Shown here: piece after piece, positions 1-8,573 of the stretch
How positions within the stretch are numbered: the first letter of the stretch is position 1
Layout of the letters: each line of letters opens with the position of its first letter
Assembly (NCBI RefSeq): GCF_020923435.1
Contig: NZ_CP087263.1
Span: 806,001-870,000, forward strand
Length of the DNA stretch: 64,000 nucleotides
Direction of reading: 5' to 3'
Source of the DNA: Brevibacillus humidisoli
Lineage (GTDB): Bacteria; Bacillota; Bacilli; Brevibacillales; Brevibacillaceae
Program-made: the position numbers and the translations under genes
The notes under the pieces: model-generated
Seen by the model: the letters and a program-made list of their open reading frames with translations, nothing else
Database searches by the model: none
What the model was told of the DNA's origin: nothing

Positions 1-440
1 TCCCGGAGCTTCAACGGGACATTGATCTGGTCAGCTCTGTTGTTGCTCCTTTTCGCTTGGCGATTGGGCGATTTGGTGTGTTTCCCAATCCGGGCAGACC
101 ACAGGTGCTGTGGCTGGGTCTGTCCGGGGAGCAGCAGGTCTTGCAGCAGACTTATCGATTACTGGGAAATCAGTTTTGCAGATATGCTTGGCTAGTGCAG
201 GAAAAACGGCCGTACACGCCACATATTACCCTGGCCCGCGGCCCCTTCACAGGTACATTCCCCCTGCCGCTCACAGAGTGGAATGAAAGACTTCGACCTA
301 TACCTCCACTCTCCTGGGAAGTGAAGGAGATTCATCTCTATCGATCCGAGCTGCTGCCGCAGGGGGCCGTTTATTCCGTGATCCACTCCGGCCGACTGAC
401 CGGTACAGCTGATCATATCCAGGAAGGAGACGAGGCGTAG
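1..440 (+). CDS. thpR: RNA 2',3'-cyclic phosphodiesterase (2H family), 3' part
   Basis: The frame is open from base 3, so the gene starts before the window; a TTG at 57 is only an internal codon. About 145 residues remain. The second HxTx motif of the 2H phosphoesterase fold is visible as HITLAR after the stretch EKRPYTP, and the order of strands and the position of the motif fit the C-terminal half of ThpR/LigT proteins. The first HxT motif must lie upstream. Family members open 2',3'-cyclic phosphate ends of RNA in the cytoplasm. The next gene is 136 bp away with its own ribosome binding site. Family assignment is good; the substrate is not shown by the sequence. Confidence 0.8.
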   Translation, partial: PELQRDIDLVSSVVAPFRLAIGRFGVFPNPGRPQVLWLGLSGEQQVLQQTYRLLGNQFCRYAWLVQEKRPYTPHITLARGPFTGTFPLPLTEWNERLRPIPPLSWEVKEIHLYRSELLPQGAVYSVIHSGRLTGTADHIQEGDEA

Positions 441-576
441 ACCGCAGTACGCATAGGATCGCGTCAAGAATGAGGGTGCTGTTGAATAGACTGTTCACAG
501 ATAGGTGTTTCTTGGCGCGTCGCTGGTGCGAACAGTTGGGTAACCGTCACTTTCTGAGAAAGCGGTGGGGATTCAA

Positions 577-1248
577 ATGAGTGAGTTTACTACCGGAGTG
601 TTGTATTCCAGATCCTACGAGCCCGATGTACTGCTTTCCTTGCCATGTTCACGGCAGCCCTATTTTCATAAAAATCTAAACAACAAGTGGAACGTGTTTT
701 TTCTCAAGGATGAGTGGCTGGAAAAGGCGGAGACACTGCAGTTTCTGCGGGAACTGTCACGCAGTGGCATCACCTTGTTGTGGTTTCACGATTCAGAAGA
801 TTACGGCTGGGGATTTCGGCTCTTTGATCAAGGGTATGAGGTGACTTCGGCAACGATTGCGTACGATCTGGAAATCGAACTGACTGAGCAGGAGCTGGAG
901 CGTCGTCACCCAGGCATCGACATCTCCCAGGAAGTGATCGAGAACGAGGAGTTGCGCAGAGAATACGACCACGTCCTGCATGACCTCATTCAGTCGGGAC
1001 GGCTGCGTCAGGAGATCCACAAAGGAATCGACCGTGTCCGTCTGCACTGCTTCAACCGCATTCTCTCCCCCCTGCAGGTACAGCAGCTGCACACCGTTTT
1101 TGATCTCAACCTGCTATGTGAGTACGATGAACAGACAGGCAGTTCCCTGTTGTACGACTCCGTCGATTTGTTTAAGGAAATATTGGGCATCGAAGAGATG
1201 GTCTGGGTCAATTACACCTACCTGGCCAGTGGCGGGAGAGAAGGTTGA
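577..1248 (+). CDS. Hypothetical protein, 223 aa
   Basis: I do not recognise the family. The ATG at 577 is preferred to the in-frame GTG at 565 because GGTGGGG lies six bases before it. The protein has no signal peptide or membrane segment. It is acidic, rich in Glu, Leu and Tyr, with a probable helical middle (residues about 105-150). It stands alone between the 2H phosphoesterase and the SRPBCC gene, with about 100 bp on each side. Codon use looks like the neighbours, so nothing suggests recent transfer. It is likely a soluble cytoplasmic protein of lineage-restricted distribution. Confidence 0.7.
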   Translation: MSEFTTGVLYSRSYEPDVLLSLPCSRQPYFHKNLNNKWNVFFLKDEWLEKAETLQFLRELSRSGITLLWFHDSEDYGWGFRLFDQGYEVTSATIAYDLEIELTEQELERRHPGIDISQEVIENEELRREYDHVLHDLIQSGRLRQEIHKGIDRVRLHCFNRILSPLQVQQLHTVFDLNLLCEYDEQTGSSLLYDSVDLFKEILGIEEMVWVNYTYLASGGREG

Positions 1249-1349
1249 GCAAGAGTCGAAAAAAGAGCGAATGGTTCAACGTTTCTTACATTTTATTAGT
1301 TCAATCTGGTAAAATATAGGCAGCACAGAGCAGAAAGAGAGGGGACAAC

Positions 1350-1820
1350 ATGCCGCAGATTGTAAAAGAGGTAACGATCGCTGCTTCACCAGAGCTGGTC
1401 TGGTGGGCGTGGACAAGCTCCGATCGGGTGGCAGCCTGGTTTGCACCCGAGGCCAACGTGGAAGCCCGCGTGGGGGGAGCATTTGAGCTGTTTTTTGATC
1501 CGGCTAACCGGGAGCAGATGTCTACAAAGGGATGTATTTATACGGAACTGAAGCCCAAGGAGAGGCTTGCTTTCACCTGGAAGGGGCCTGATCCGTTTGC
1601 CGAACTGATGAATCGACAGGCGGAGCTGACTCGCGTAGTCGTCACACTGCAGGAAGAAAACGGCGGGACACGCTTGCTGCTGGAACATGCAGGCTGGGGC
1701 GATGGCGATGAGTGGGCAAAGGCGTTGGAATGGCATCAGATGGCTTGGGATCAAGTATTGGGCAGTCTCAAATCGGCGCTTGAATCAGGTGAGGGACAGC
1801 TCTGCTGCCAACCAGAGTGA
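1350..1820 (+). CDS. SRPBCC / AHSA1-like protein
   Basis: The 156-residue product has the layout of the activator-of-Hsp90-ATPase-like START/SRPBCC family: an N-terminal strand (VTIAASPELVWWAWTS), the typical AWFAPEA and GGAFELFF segments, and a C-terminal amphipathic helix that closes the ligand pocket (HQMAWDQVLGSLKSAL). Length is normal for the family. Proteins of this type bind small hydrophobic ligands or act as cofactors, and the sequence does not show which. The start is supported by AGAGAGGGG upstream. Its last 53 bp overlap the 3' end of the convergent Lin0512 gene. Confidence 0.85.
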   Translation: MPQIVKEVTIAASPELVWWAWTSSDRVAAWFAPEANVEARVGGAFELFFDPANREQMSTKGCIYTELKPKERLAFTWKGPDPFAELMNRQAELTRVVVTLQEENGGTRLLLEHAGWGDGDEWAKALEWHQMAWDQVLGSLKSALESGEGQLCCQPE

Positions 1821-2094
1821 GTGGCATACCGCCGTCAATCACCTCAAACGCAACCTGGCCATACGGCAATTCCGCTCGAACAGCATCCAGGTCCACCTTC
1901 TCTTTGTCGGCAGGAACGGCCAGCCTGACATTCACTTTCATATTATGTAAGTCGTTATCCGGCAGAACAGACCTAAGGCCCGGCATTGAGTTGTGATGAA
2001 TCGCGTTTTGAACGGCCCTGATAGATGCTTTTGTGACGTCTTGTCCGTGCAGGTCGATTCCCATTCCGATTTCGATAAACATGACCTTTTCCAT
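1768..2094 (-). CDS. Lin0512 family protein
   Basis: A 108-residue protein that looks like the Lin0512 family, a short conserved family of unknown function in Bacillota: N-terminal strand MFIEIGMGIDLHGQD, a central SMPGLRS segment, and a C-terminal half with alternating strands. The ATG at 2094 is chosen over the GTG at 2103 because GGAGGA lies nine bases before the ATG and directly abuts the GTG. It converges on, and overlaps, the SRPBCC gene. No catalytic residues can be assigned. Confidence 0.75.
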   Translation of the reverse strand: MEKVMFIEIGMGIDLHGQDVTKASIRAVQNAIHHNSMPGLRSVLPDNDLHNMKVNVRLAVPADKEKVDLDAVRAELPYGQVAFEVIDGGMPLTLVGSRAVPHLIQAPI

Positions 2095-2270
2095 CTTGTT
2101 CACTCCTCCATTTTTACTACACCTCTATCTTACCATGCTGTTCGATCATTCCATACCCAGCGTTCCCACGATGAGTAGATAGATGACACAAGGTGTCACA
2201 CTTGCCATGCTACGATAGCCCTGATCTTTGATCGCTTCGAACATACAGCTTGAAAGGAAGGGGTTTTGGC

Positions 2271-3104
2271 ATGAATCCATTGACAGGAAAAGTCGCTCTG
2301 GTCACAGGGGGAAGCAGAGGTGCCGGCAGAGGTATCGCCGTGGAATTGGCGAGAGCCGGTGCAACGGTCTATGTTACGGGCAGAAGTGTCCAGGAACAAT
2401 CGACGAAAGGTTTTCCGGGTACGATTGACGAGACGGTGGCAGAGATTGGCTCCTTTGGCGGTACCGCCATTGCCGTTCGTTGCGATCATACGCGTGATGA
2501 GGAGACAGCATCTGTCGTGCACCGCATTGAACAGGAGCAGGGACAATTGGATATTCTGGTGAACAATGTTTGGGGTGGAAACGAACTGCCGATCGAGGAT
2601 CAGCCCTTTTGGCAATTGCCGCTCCAGCATTGGGATCACATGTTTCATGCGGGCCTCCGTGCACAACTGGCGACCAATCACTTTGCGATTCCGCTGATGC
2701 GAAAGAAGCAGGACGGTTTGATTGTCCACACAACATTTTGGGATGAGAACAAATACCTCGGGAACTTTTATTATGATCTGGCGAAGCATGCGTTAGTCCG
2801 TATGGCTTATGGGTTGGCCACTGAATTGGTGCAAGACCGTATTACGGTTGTTGCCGTTTCACCGGGCTGGATGAGAACAGAGCTGGTTTTAGCCCACTTC
2901 AAAACGGATGAGAAGCATTGGCACACGGTAGAAGCGTTGAAGCAGACCGAATCGCCATACTACGTGGGACGCGCCATCTGTGCCTTGGCGTGTGATCCGG
3001 TAGTGAGTCAAAAAAGCGGACACGTTCTGAGGGTTGGCCAACTGGCCGAGGAATACGGCTTTACGGATATTGATGGCAGGAAAATCCCGGCTTTTCAGAT
3101 CTAA
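2271..3104 (+). CDS. Short-chain dehydrogenase/reductase
   Basis: A classical SDR of 277 residues. The cofactor loop TGGSRGAG (TGxxxGxG) lies near residue 12, followed by the usual NNVWGG segment in the NNAG position, and the catalytic YxxxK reads YDLAK. A PGWMRTE motif follows, as in reductases that bind NAD(P)H. The ATG at 2271 is taken as start because AAGGAAGGGG precedes it; the in-frame TTG at 2250 lies before that site. The substrate cannot be told from sequence. The protein is close to SDRs often annotated as oxidoreductases of unknown role. A hairpin terminator follows directly. Confidence 0.88.
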   Translation: MNPLTGKVALVTGGSRGAGRGIAVELARAGATVYVTGRSVQEQSTKGFPGTIDETVAEIGSFGGTAIAVRCDHTRDEETASVVHRIEQEQGQLDILVNNVWGGNELPIEDQPFWQLPLQHWDHMFHAGLRAQLATNHFAIPLMRKKQDGLIVHTTFWDENKYLGNFYYDLAKHALVRMAYGLATELVQDRITVVAVSPGWMRTELVLAHFKTDEKHWHTVEALKQTESPYYVGRAICALACDPVVSQKSGHVLRVGQLAEEYGFTDIDGRKIPAFQI

Positions 3105-3112
3105 AACAAGAA

Positions 3113-3148
3113 AAAGCCGACAGCTCCGCTACATGCGTTGTCGGCTTT
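3113..3148. terminator. Bidirectional hairpin terminator
   Basis: Inverted repeat AAAGCCGACA / TGTCGGCTTT with a 16-base loop sits between the convergent SDR and CheW genes. A-runs on the left and Ts on the right let it serve both strands. Confidence 0.8.
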
Positions 3149-3154
3149 GCTTGC

Positions 3155-3634
3155 TTATTTATGCTTCCACATCGAGAAGATTTCGTCCGGATCGAGCAGA
3201 AGGACCAGCTTGTCGTTTAAGCGGGCCACTCCTCGCAAATATCGGCCGTCAACTCCGGCAACAATCGGAGGAGCCGGCTCAATCTGGCTGACCGGGATCT
3301 GTACCACTTCTGACACGGCATCGACAATAATCCCCGTACGAAACCCCTCCAGTTCGATATCCACGAACCGACTGGCATCCGTTAGCGGCTGCGGTTCCAG
3401 ACCGAACATCTTGCGCAGATCGACAATCGGCAGGATTTTCCCGCGCAGATCAATAACGCCTTCCACATAGGGGGGAGATTTGGGAAAGCGGGTAACCGGC
3501 AATGGTTTGATGATTTCCTTGACCAGCATGGTTGGCAGACCGTAGTGCTCGTCGCCCATATGGAACAGGATGGTCTGTACCTGCTCCTCTTCCTGAACAC
3601 CGTCCTGAACGGTCGGGTTGTTGTTCAATGCCAT
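3155..3634 (-). CDS. cheW: CheW-like chemotaxis adaptor
   Basis: A single CheW domain of 159 residues. It shows the signature order of the family: the QTILFHMGDEHYGLP start of the first barrel, VIDLRGKILPIVDLR in the centre and VARLNDKLVLLLDPDEIF at the end. CheW links chemoreceptors to the kinase CheA at the inner face of the membrane. No cheA, receptor or flagellar gene is nearby, so this is an orphan adaptor copy. The ATG at 3634 is used, since AAGGGAG lies eight bases before it; a GTG at 3652 lies upstream of that site. Confidence 0.9.
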   Translation of the reverse strand: MALNNNPTVQDGVQEEEQVQTILFHMGDEHYGLPTMLVKEIIKPLPVTRFPKSPPYVEGVIDLRGKILPIVDLRKMFGLEPQPLTDASRFVDIELEGFRTGIIVDAVSEVVQIPVSQIEPAPPIVAGVDGRYLRGVARLNDKLVLLLDPDEIFSMWKHK

Positions 3635-3717
3635 CAGGCTCGCTCCCTTCACTGATTCTACCTACCTAGTACATTCCCGCTTGGGGCGATCAAGAAACCT
3701 GTTCCGCATTCACATCC

Positions 3718-4047
3718 TCACCAGGGAAAAGGCAGCAGCCCAAGTGAGACAAGCACAACCAGCAGCAGGCTGAGGAAAAAGCTGACGAATACGTTGCGGG
3801 TGACGGCCATTAGGAGCAGACAAACGAGACTGGCGACCAGGTACAGCGGCTGAATCACGAATTGACCGTCCGCGAGAAATAGCGATGGGAAAATAAGTGC
3901 CGCAAAAATGCCAATCGGGATGAACGACAACCCGTTCTTTAGCTGTGGTGAAAAAAAGCGGCTTGGCAGCCGAAGAAAAGCCCGACGGCTCACGTACGTG
4001 ACCGCGGCCATACCGAGGTAGAGCAGGAGCGTACCTTCCACTGTCAT
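3718..4047 (-). CDS. azlD: AzlD-type branched-chain amino acid exporter subunit
   Basis: A 109-residue, very hydrophobic protein with about four membrane segments, the size and layout of AzlD. It overlaps the end of azlC by four bases (ATGA), so the two are translationally coupled. AzlC and AzlD together form the branched-chain amino acid and azaleucine exporter of the cytoplasmic membrane. It is the last gene of the group that starts with the MocR-type regulator at 6205. Confidence 0.88.
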   Translation of the reverse strand: MTVEGTLLLYLGMAAVTYVSRRAFLRLPSRFFSPQLKNGLSFIPIGIFAALIFPSLFLADGQFVIQPLYLVASLVCLLLMAVTRNVFVSFFLSLLLVVLVSLGLLPFPW

Positions 4048-4781
4048 GCGATTCCCTCCTCTACCTGCTGTTCTTCGTCAGCCGTATCCGTTTTTGTCTG
4101 AGGCACCAGATAACCGATTAAGAAGGCGACAATCCCGGCGGCCAGCAGGTGCAGTCCGTTAGGCAGGACTTGGGCGAGTGCGACAGCGGCTGTTCCACAT
4201 AAGAAAAAGGTGAAGATGCGCAAGGCAGAAGTAAGCTGGTAGTATGCGAGTGCGATAAACATCGCGGTGAAGCTGAACCCGAGCCCAAGCGAGTCTGGAT
4301 CGGGAATCCAGCGACCAGCCAGCGTACCGATCAGTGTGCCCACACTCCAAGCGGTGTAGAGCAGCAAACTGACGGCAACGATGTAGCCGATATCGCTTCG
4401 GTGATGCCGAAACCGATTCAGCGTGATGGCGTACTGCTCGTCGGTCAGAAAAAAAGCGAGCAGATTGGTCTGTTTGGCCGAGAAGCGCTGATAGTGCACA
4501 GACATCGACAGCCCCATCAAGAAGTGGCGGGAATTGAGCAAAAAGGTTGCCAGCACAATGGCCCACAAGCTAGCTTGTTCCCCCAGCATGGAAAGAGCGG
4601 TGAACTGGGCTGAACCTGCATAGACCATGAGCGACATGGCCACACTCTGCCATGGTGTGAGTCCTACTTGCAGACAAAGCATCCCGAAGATTGCGCCGAA
4701 CAGCACAATACTGATCGTGATCGGCAGAGCATCGATCATTCCTTGGCGATAGGATGGTCTGGCCTTCTCTGTCTGTTTCAT
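4044..4781 (-). CDS. azlC: AzlC family amino acid exporter, large subunit
   Basis: A 245-residue membrane protein with about seven hydrophobic segments. Family features include FGAIFGML near the start, the SLMVYAGSAQFTAL stretch and the NSRHFLMGLS motif typical of AzlC (YgaZ). It forms an exporter with the small AzlD subunit encoded next. Start ATG overlaps the stop of the MocR-type gene by four bases, which points to one operon and suggests that the regulator controls this export system. Confidence 0.9.
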   Translation of the reverse strand: MKQTEKARPSYRQGMIDALPITISIVLFGAIFGMLCLQVGLTPWQSVAMSLMVYAGSAQFTALSMLGEQASLWAIVLATFLLNSRHFLMGLSMSVHYQRFSAKQTNLLAFFLTDEQYAITLNRFRHHRSDIGYIVAVSLLLYTAWSVGTLIGTLAGRWIPDPDSLGLGFSFTAMFIALAYYQLTSALRIFTFFLCGTAAVALAQVLPNGLHLLAAGIVAFLIGYLVPQTKTDTADEEQQVEEGIA

Positions 4782-6205
4782 GATACGAGCTCCTTTCGTT
4801 TCTTCAACTCGGCTGTCAGAATCGCCATACCGGCCTCAATATTCTCTTTTGGTTCATGACTAAAGCAGAGTCGGATAAACGGTTGGACTGCTTCGCGTGT
4901 CAAAAACATGTCCCCTACTGCAAAGGAAACACCCTGTGACATGCATTGCCGCAGCACATCCCGAGCATCGGTCCCTTGCGGCAGCGAGACCCAGTAGTAA
5001 AATCCCCCGTTCGGCTGCTCAAAGGAAAGTCCGTACGGCTGCAGCTGCTTCAGGTGATGGCCCATCAGTTCCGCTTGACAGCGGTACAGCGAGCGTGCCC
5101 GCTCCAGATGAGGCAGAAGGGCTCCCTCCTGTAGAAATGAAAGCAAGGCCAGTTGACCATACGTATTGGTTGTGATGGACTGTTCTTTCAGGCGGGAGAT
5201 GTGCCGGATAAAAGATCGTGTGGCGGCTATCCAGCCAAGCCTCAGCCCAGGAAACAGCACTTTGGAAAACGAGTTGATATAGATGACATTGCCGGTCTGA
5301 TCGAGCGACTTCAACGAGACAGGCGGTTCTTCGTACAGGTGGAGATGACGATAAGCGTCATCTTCGATTATCGGCAGGTTGTACTGCTCACTTAACTGGA
5401 TCAGCCGCTGCCGCCTTTCCAGTGAAAGCGTGTATCCGGTGGGATTGTGGAACGTAGGCACAGTATAGACGAAGCGTGGGCTGTACCGGGTCAATACTCC
5501 CTCCAGAACGTCTACCCGCATGCCCTCCGGATCAAGTGGTATCGGGATAATCCGCAATCCGAGTGACTCGAACAATTGCAGGGCGCCAAAGTACGTCGGC
5601 ATCTCCACGGCAATCGAATCACCTGGCTTCGCCAAAAGGGTGGCGGCCAGCTGCAGTGCCTCCTGTGAACCGCTGGTGATGACGACCTGCTCAGCAGAGG
5701 ATATTTGCTCCACATCCATCCAGGAGACGATCCATTCGCGTAGCTCCGGATGGCCGTTGATCGGCAGGAAATAGTATGATTCAATCCGATCGGCTGTTTG
5801 TTTCAAAAAATGGGGGAAGCCGGATGAAGCTAATGTCTGCTTGCCTCCGTCCCCGTGTGTAAAGTTGATCACCTGATTGTGGGGCGAGCTGATTGACAGC
5901 AGATCCGCCATGTGAGACGGACCGGAAGTGTGCTGGTATTCATCCAGTCTTTTGCGCCAATCGATTCCGTTCACCGTCGGCAGAGGAGCGAGCGGCTGGA
6001 CGAAACGGCCGCTGCCCATACGGCCGGCGATCAATCCTTCCGCTTCCAGCTCGCTATAGGCGCGCACTACCGTGTTTCGACTCACTCCTAATTGTTCTGC
6101 CAGTTTTCGCTCAGGTGGCAATGTAGAGCCAATTGGCCACTCGCCGCTTAGGATTTGGTAGCGCAGTTGATGCAATACGGAGATGTATTTTGTCTTACGT
6201 CCCAT
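4778..6205 (-). CDS. MocR-type regulator: GntR helix-turn-helix fused to aminotransferase fold
   Basis: 475 residues. The N-terminal winged helix is of GntR type (PPERKLAEQLGVSRNTVVRAYSELEAEG, residues about 30-60), followed by a fold-type I aminotransferase domain. The PLP lysine is visible in NSFSKVLFPGLRLGW. MocR proteins use PLP as a sensor rather than as an enzyme in most studied cases. The ATG at 6205 is chosen because GGGAG lies seven bases before it; the frame is open to 6277. It overlaps azlC by four bases, so it probably regulates the azlCD exporter, which is an inference from coupling. A target amino acid or amine is not evident. Confidence 0.88.
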   Translation of the reverse strand: MGRKTKYISVLHQLRYQILSGEWPIGSTLPPERKLAEQLGVSRNTVVRAYSELEAEGLIAGRMGSGRFVQPLAPLPTVNGIDWRKRLDEYQHTSGPSHMADLLSISSPHNQVINFTHGDGGKQTLASSGFPHFLKQTADRIESYYFLPINGHPELREWIVSWMDVEQISSAEQVVITSGSQEALQLAATLLAKPGDSIAVEMPTYFGALQLFESLGLRIIPIPLDPEGMRVDVLEGVLTRYSPRFVYTVPTFHNPTGYTLSLERRQRLIQLSEQYNLPIIEDDAYRHLHLYEEPPVSLKSLDQTGNVIYINSFSKVLFPGLRLGWIAATRSFIRHISRLKEQSITTNTYGQLALLSFLQEGALLPHLERARSLYRCQAELMGHHLKQLQPYGLSFEQPNGGFYYWVSLPQGTDARDVLRQCMSQGVSFAVGDMFLTREAVQPFIRLCFSHEPKENIEAGMAILTAELKKRKELVS

Positions 6206-6306
6206 CACTTTGCTCCCTTTTCCGCAGTTTGGTATTTCCTCACTATAAGATGTTCTGTCCGGAAATAAAAGAGCCAATTTCTATAGGAAAAACAGCCAAC
6301 CCTTGC

Positions 6307-6825
6307 CTACCCACGCAAATCTTCCAATGAGATCCCTTCTTCTACGGCAAAAGTGAAGTCGTCAATGTCGTAGAATTGTACCGGTACCTGCTGTACAATC
6401 ATCCGGCTTTGCAAATCAATCTGATCGGTCAACAGCGGTACCTCCCAGCGCATCGCCGACAGCAGGAGCTCCGTTTCCACTGGGTCGAACGTATCCCCCC
6501 AGTAGGCCGTATCTTCTGCCTTCAACACCGTGAGTGTCACCTCATTATGATAGGGAAAAGAGACGGTTGACCAAGGGGCAACCAATCCTTTTTGCAGTTT
6601 TTTGCGCGCAAAGGGATCGGAAAAGTAACTGATCATCTGGGAGATGATGGTCCGAACATGCTGGTCCTCTTCTCGGTCCAGCATGATCGGCTCAGGGCTG
6701 TGCAGAATCTCTTCCAGTTCGTATATGGTTGAGAGTGGAATCATGTATTCGACCGGTTCAGGCGGTGCCAGCAGTTCACCGTACACAGCCAGCATCACCG
6801 CCTCCAGGATAAACGTTTTCTTCAA
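6307..6825 (-). CDS. Conserved hypothetical protein, 172 aa
   Basis: A soluble, acidic protein without a signal peptide. Start is TTG at 6825 with GGAGGG seven bases upstream. The sequence is full of ordinary secondary structure, with a conserved-looking FDPVETELLLSAMRWEVPLLTDQID segment. I recall similar proteins in Paenibacillaceae genomes, where some carry an unsupported enzyme name. No function can be assigned. It lies downstream of the MocR gene start, which is divergent from nothing here; 102 bp separate the two genes on the same strand, so co-transcription is possible. Confidence 0.65.
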   Translation of the reverse strand: MKKTFILEAVMLAVYGELLAPPEPVEYMIPLSTIYELEEILHSPEPIMLDREEDQHVRTIISQMISYFSDPFARKKLQKGLVAPWSTVSFPYHNEVTLTVLKAEDTAYWGDTFDPVETELLLSAMRWEVPLLTDQIDLQSRMIVQQVPVQFYDIDDFTFAVEEGISLEDLRG

Positions 6826-6931
6826 TTGACAACCCTCCTCGTTTCCATGATACTTGAATTACGAGGTTGACAACAACTATCGGCTCAGAGTACGATATGA
6901 GTAGCACGTTATATATGGTTGTTTGTTTTAT

Positions 6932-7062
6932 CAAAGGGGAGTAGCTTTTACAGCAAAGTCGTCATTCACAGGACACAGTGCGTCCTCGGCTTTGTTGGCA
7001 ACGGACATGTCGTTGTTAGCAAGACCTTTGCCTATGTAACCACGTAGGTGAGGGTCTTTTTC
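6932..7062 (+). promoter_or_regulatory. yybP-ykoY manganese riboswitch with terminator platform
   Basis: The conserved parts of this Mn2+ riboswitch are all present in order: GGGGAGTAGC at 6936-6945, GTCGTCA near 6959, a GGCAACG block near 6998-7004, and the 3' block GCAAGACCTTTGCC near 7019-7032, which pairs back with the first block. The last part AAGACC also pairs with GGGTCTT at 7052-7058, followed by Ts, giving a terminator that excludes the aptamer stem. Expected action, from the family: Mn2+ stabilises the aptamer and lets transcription run into the TerC gene 88 bp downstream. Confidence 0.93.
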
Positions 7063-7150
7063 TATTGACTTCTCGCCTGCAGGAAACTCGCAGTTTGTCC
7101 GAAGCACTGGCGGACAATCAAAGAGATGTGCAGAGAGGAGTGGGAGTAAC

Positions 7151-7897
7151 ATGTTCGAAATGGAGTTTTTGAGTGCACTGCTTTTGATCATCGCGATCGA
7201 CATCGTGCTCGGCGGGGATAACGCCGTGGTGATCGCACTGGCCAGCCGCAAGCTGCCGGCAGAACAGAAGAAAAAAGCGATTTTGTGGGGGACAGGTGCA
7301 GCCATTGGGGTACGCGTGCTGGCCACATTTGTGGCGGCCAAACTGCTGGAGATCCCTTATCTCTATCTGATAGGCGGACTGCTCCTGGTCTGGATTTCGT
7401 TCAAACTGCTGGTAGACGAAGAGGAAAAGAAGGATATCAAGCCGGGAGAGAACTTGATGCAGGCCATCAAGACGATCGTGATGGCGGATATCCTGATGGG
7501 GCTGGATAACGTGTTGGCGATCGCTGGCGCTGCCAAAGGAGACATGACCCTGATCATTATCGGTCTGTTGATCAGCGTGCCCATCATGATTTGGGGCAGT
7601 CACCTCATCCTCAAAGGGATGGAACGATTCCCGTGGATCGTGTACATTGGTGCCGGGATTCTCGCGTGGACGGCGGCACAGATGATCACGCATGAAAAGA
7701 TGGTGCACGACTTCCTCGGTTCGCAGTGGATGATCTACGGCTTTAACGTTCTGGTTGTAGCAGCTGTTGTGGGTCTGGGTCTGCTGATGCGGAATCGCAG
7801 CCTGCAGAAGAGTGCGGCAAAAAGCGAGACCGTTGACGAGTCGGCGATTGAAGAGATTGCTGCCGAACGGCAGGAGGAAGCAATCAACAATCGATAA
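7151..7897 (+). CDS. TerC family membrane protein, probable Mn2+ exporter
   Basis: 248 residues with about seven membrane segments. The two TerC signature acidic motifs are seen: VLGGDNAVVIAL in the first helix and MADILMGLDNVLAIAGA in the middle, with Asp-Asn pairs that are thought to bind metal. A charged, Glu-rich tail follows. Members of this family (such as YkoY/YceF of Bacillus) export manganese or help load exoenzymes with it. The yybP-ykoY riboswitch directly upstream strongly supports Mn2+ as the signal. Start ATG has GAGAGGAGTGGGAG upstream. A hairpin follows the gene. Confidence 0.92.
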   Translation: MFEMEFLSALLLIIAIDIVLGGDNAVVIALASRKLPAEQKKKAILWGTGAAIGVRVLATFVAAKLLEIPYLYLIGGLLLVWISFKLLVDEEEKKDIKPGENLMQAIKTIVMADILMGLDNVLAIAGAAKGDMTLIIIGLLISVPIMIWGSHLILKGMERFPWIVYIGAGILAWTAAQMITHEKMVHDFLGSQWMIYGFNVLVVAAVVGLGLLMRNRSLQKSAAKSETVDESAIEEIAAERQEEAINNR

Positions 7898-7934
7898 GCA
7901 ATCGGCCAATAGCAGCATAGCAAGCAGGAGAAGA

Positions 7935-7965
7935 AAGCGGACCTTTCGCGACGAAAGGTCCGCTT
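7935..7965. terminator. Hairpin between convergent genes
   Basis: A perfect 14-bp stem (AAGCGGACCTTTCG / CGAAAGGTCCGCTT) with a three-base loop lies between the TerC gene and the convergent DUF2179 gene. The T-tract is weak on both sides. Confidence 0.7.
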
Positions 7966-7971
7966 AACTGT

Positions 7972-8508
7972 TTAGGGTCGGATTTGTTTCACCCAGAAAC
8001 CGCCCTTGAAACTGCTGGGCTCATGCGAGATGACGAAAGCCCGCGGTTCCCATGTGATGATGAGTTCCATGAGTTTGGCCTGATTGGTACGCTTCGTGAG
8101 GATCTCCATGACAAGGCGTTTGCCATCCCGTCCTTGTCCGAGCCAACTGGTTACTCCGAAGCCCGCTTTTCTAAGCTCGTCTGCCAGATGAAAGTCAGGC
8201 CGTTCATTGGGGTCGTCGGGAGAAGGGGCGATTACTTTTACTGTGACGTACCCTAGCGCCAGACGCTCCTCGATCTTGCTGCCGACGAGAATCCCGCTGG
8301 CAAAGCCGGCACAGTAGGCGAACAAGTTCCACGGATCCTCCAGGTTGTTGAGTACGATGCCGAGCCCTATCAGATAGACGCCGACTTCGGCAAAACTGAT
8401 GCCTGCAGCTGCATAGCGCAGCCCTCTCATCATAAAGATCATCCGCATCGTGTAGAGCGTCATGTAGCTGATCTGAATGGTGAAGACGAGCAGAAAAGAG
8501 AAAAACAT
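7972..8508 (-). CDS. DUF2179 / UPF0316 membrane protein
   Basis: 178 residues: three N-terminal membrane segments followed by a soluble DUF2179 domain that begins near VTVKVIAPSPDD and ends in the strand-rich VMEILTKRT region. Size and layout match the UPF0316 family of Bacillota, whose function is not known. The ATG at 8508 is preferred because AAGGAG lies eight bases before it; the frame is open to 8550. It follows the ATP-grasp gene by 65 bp on the same strand and may be co-transcribed. Confidence 0.82.
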   Translation of the reverse strand: MFFSFLLVFTIQISYMTLYTMRMIFMMRGLRYAAAGISFAEVGVYLIGLGIVLNNLEDPWNLFAYCAGFASGILVGSKIEERLALGYVTVKVIAPSPDDPNERPDFHLADELRKAGFGVTSWLGQGRDGKRLVMEILTKRTNQAKLMELIITWEPRAFVISHEPSSFKGGFWVKQIRP

Positions 8509-8573
8509 CAAGAAAACTCCTTTCAGGCCGGAAAAAGTAGAGGGGAGCACCGTTTGGTGCCCCTCTCAACAGT

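Noticed and set aside
7118..7918. Long minus-strand frame opposite the TerC gene
   Set aside because: Shadow of the real gene; composition rich in His and Gln as expected from the antisense of a membrane protein.
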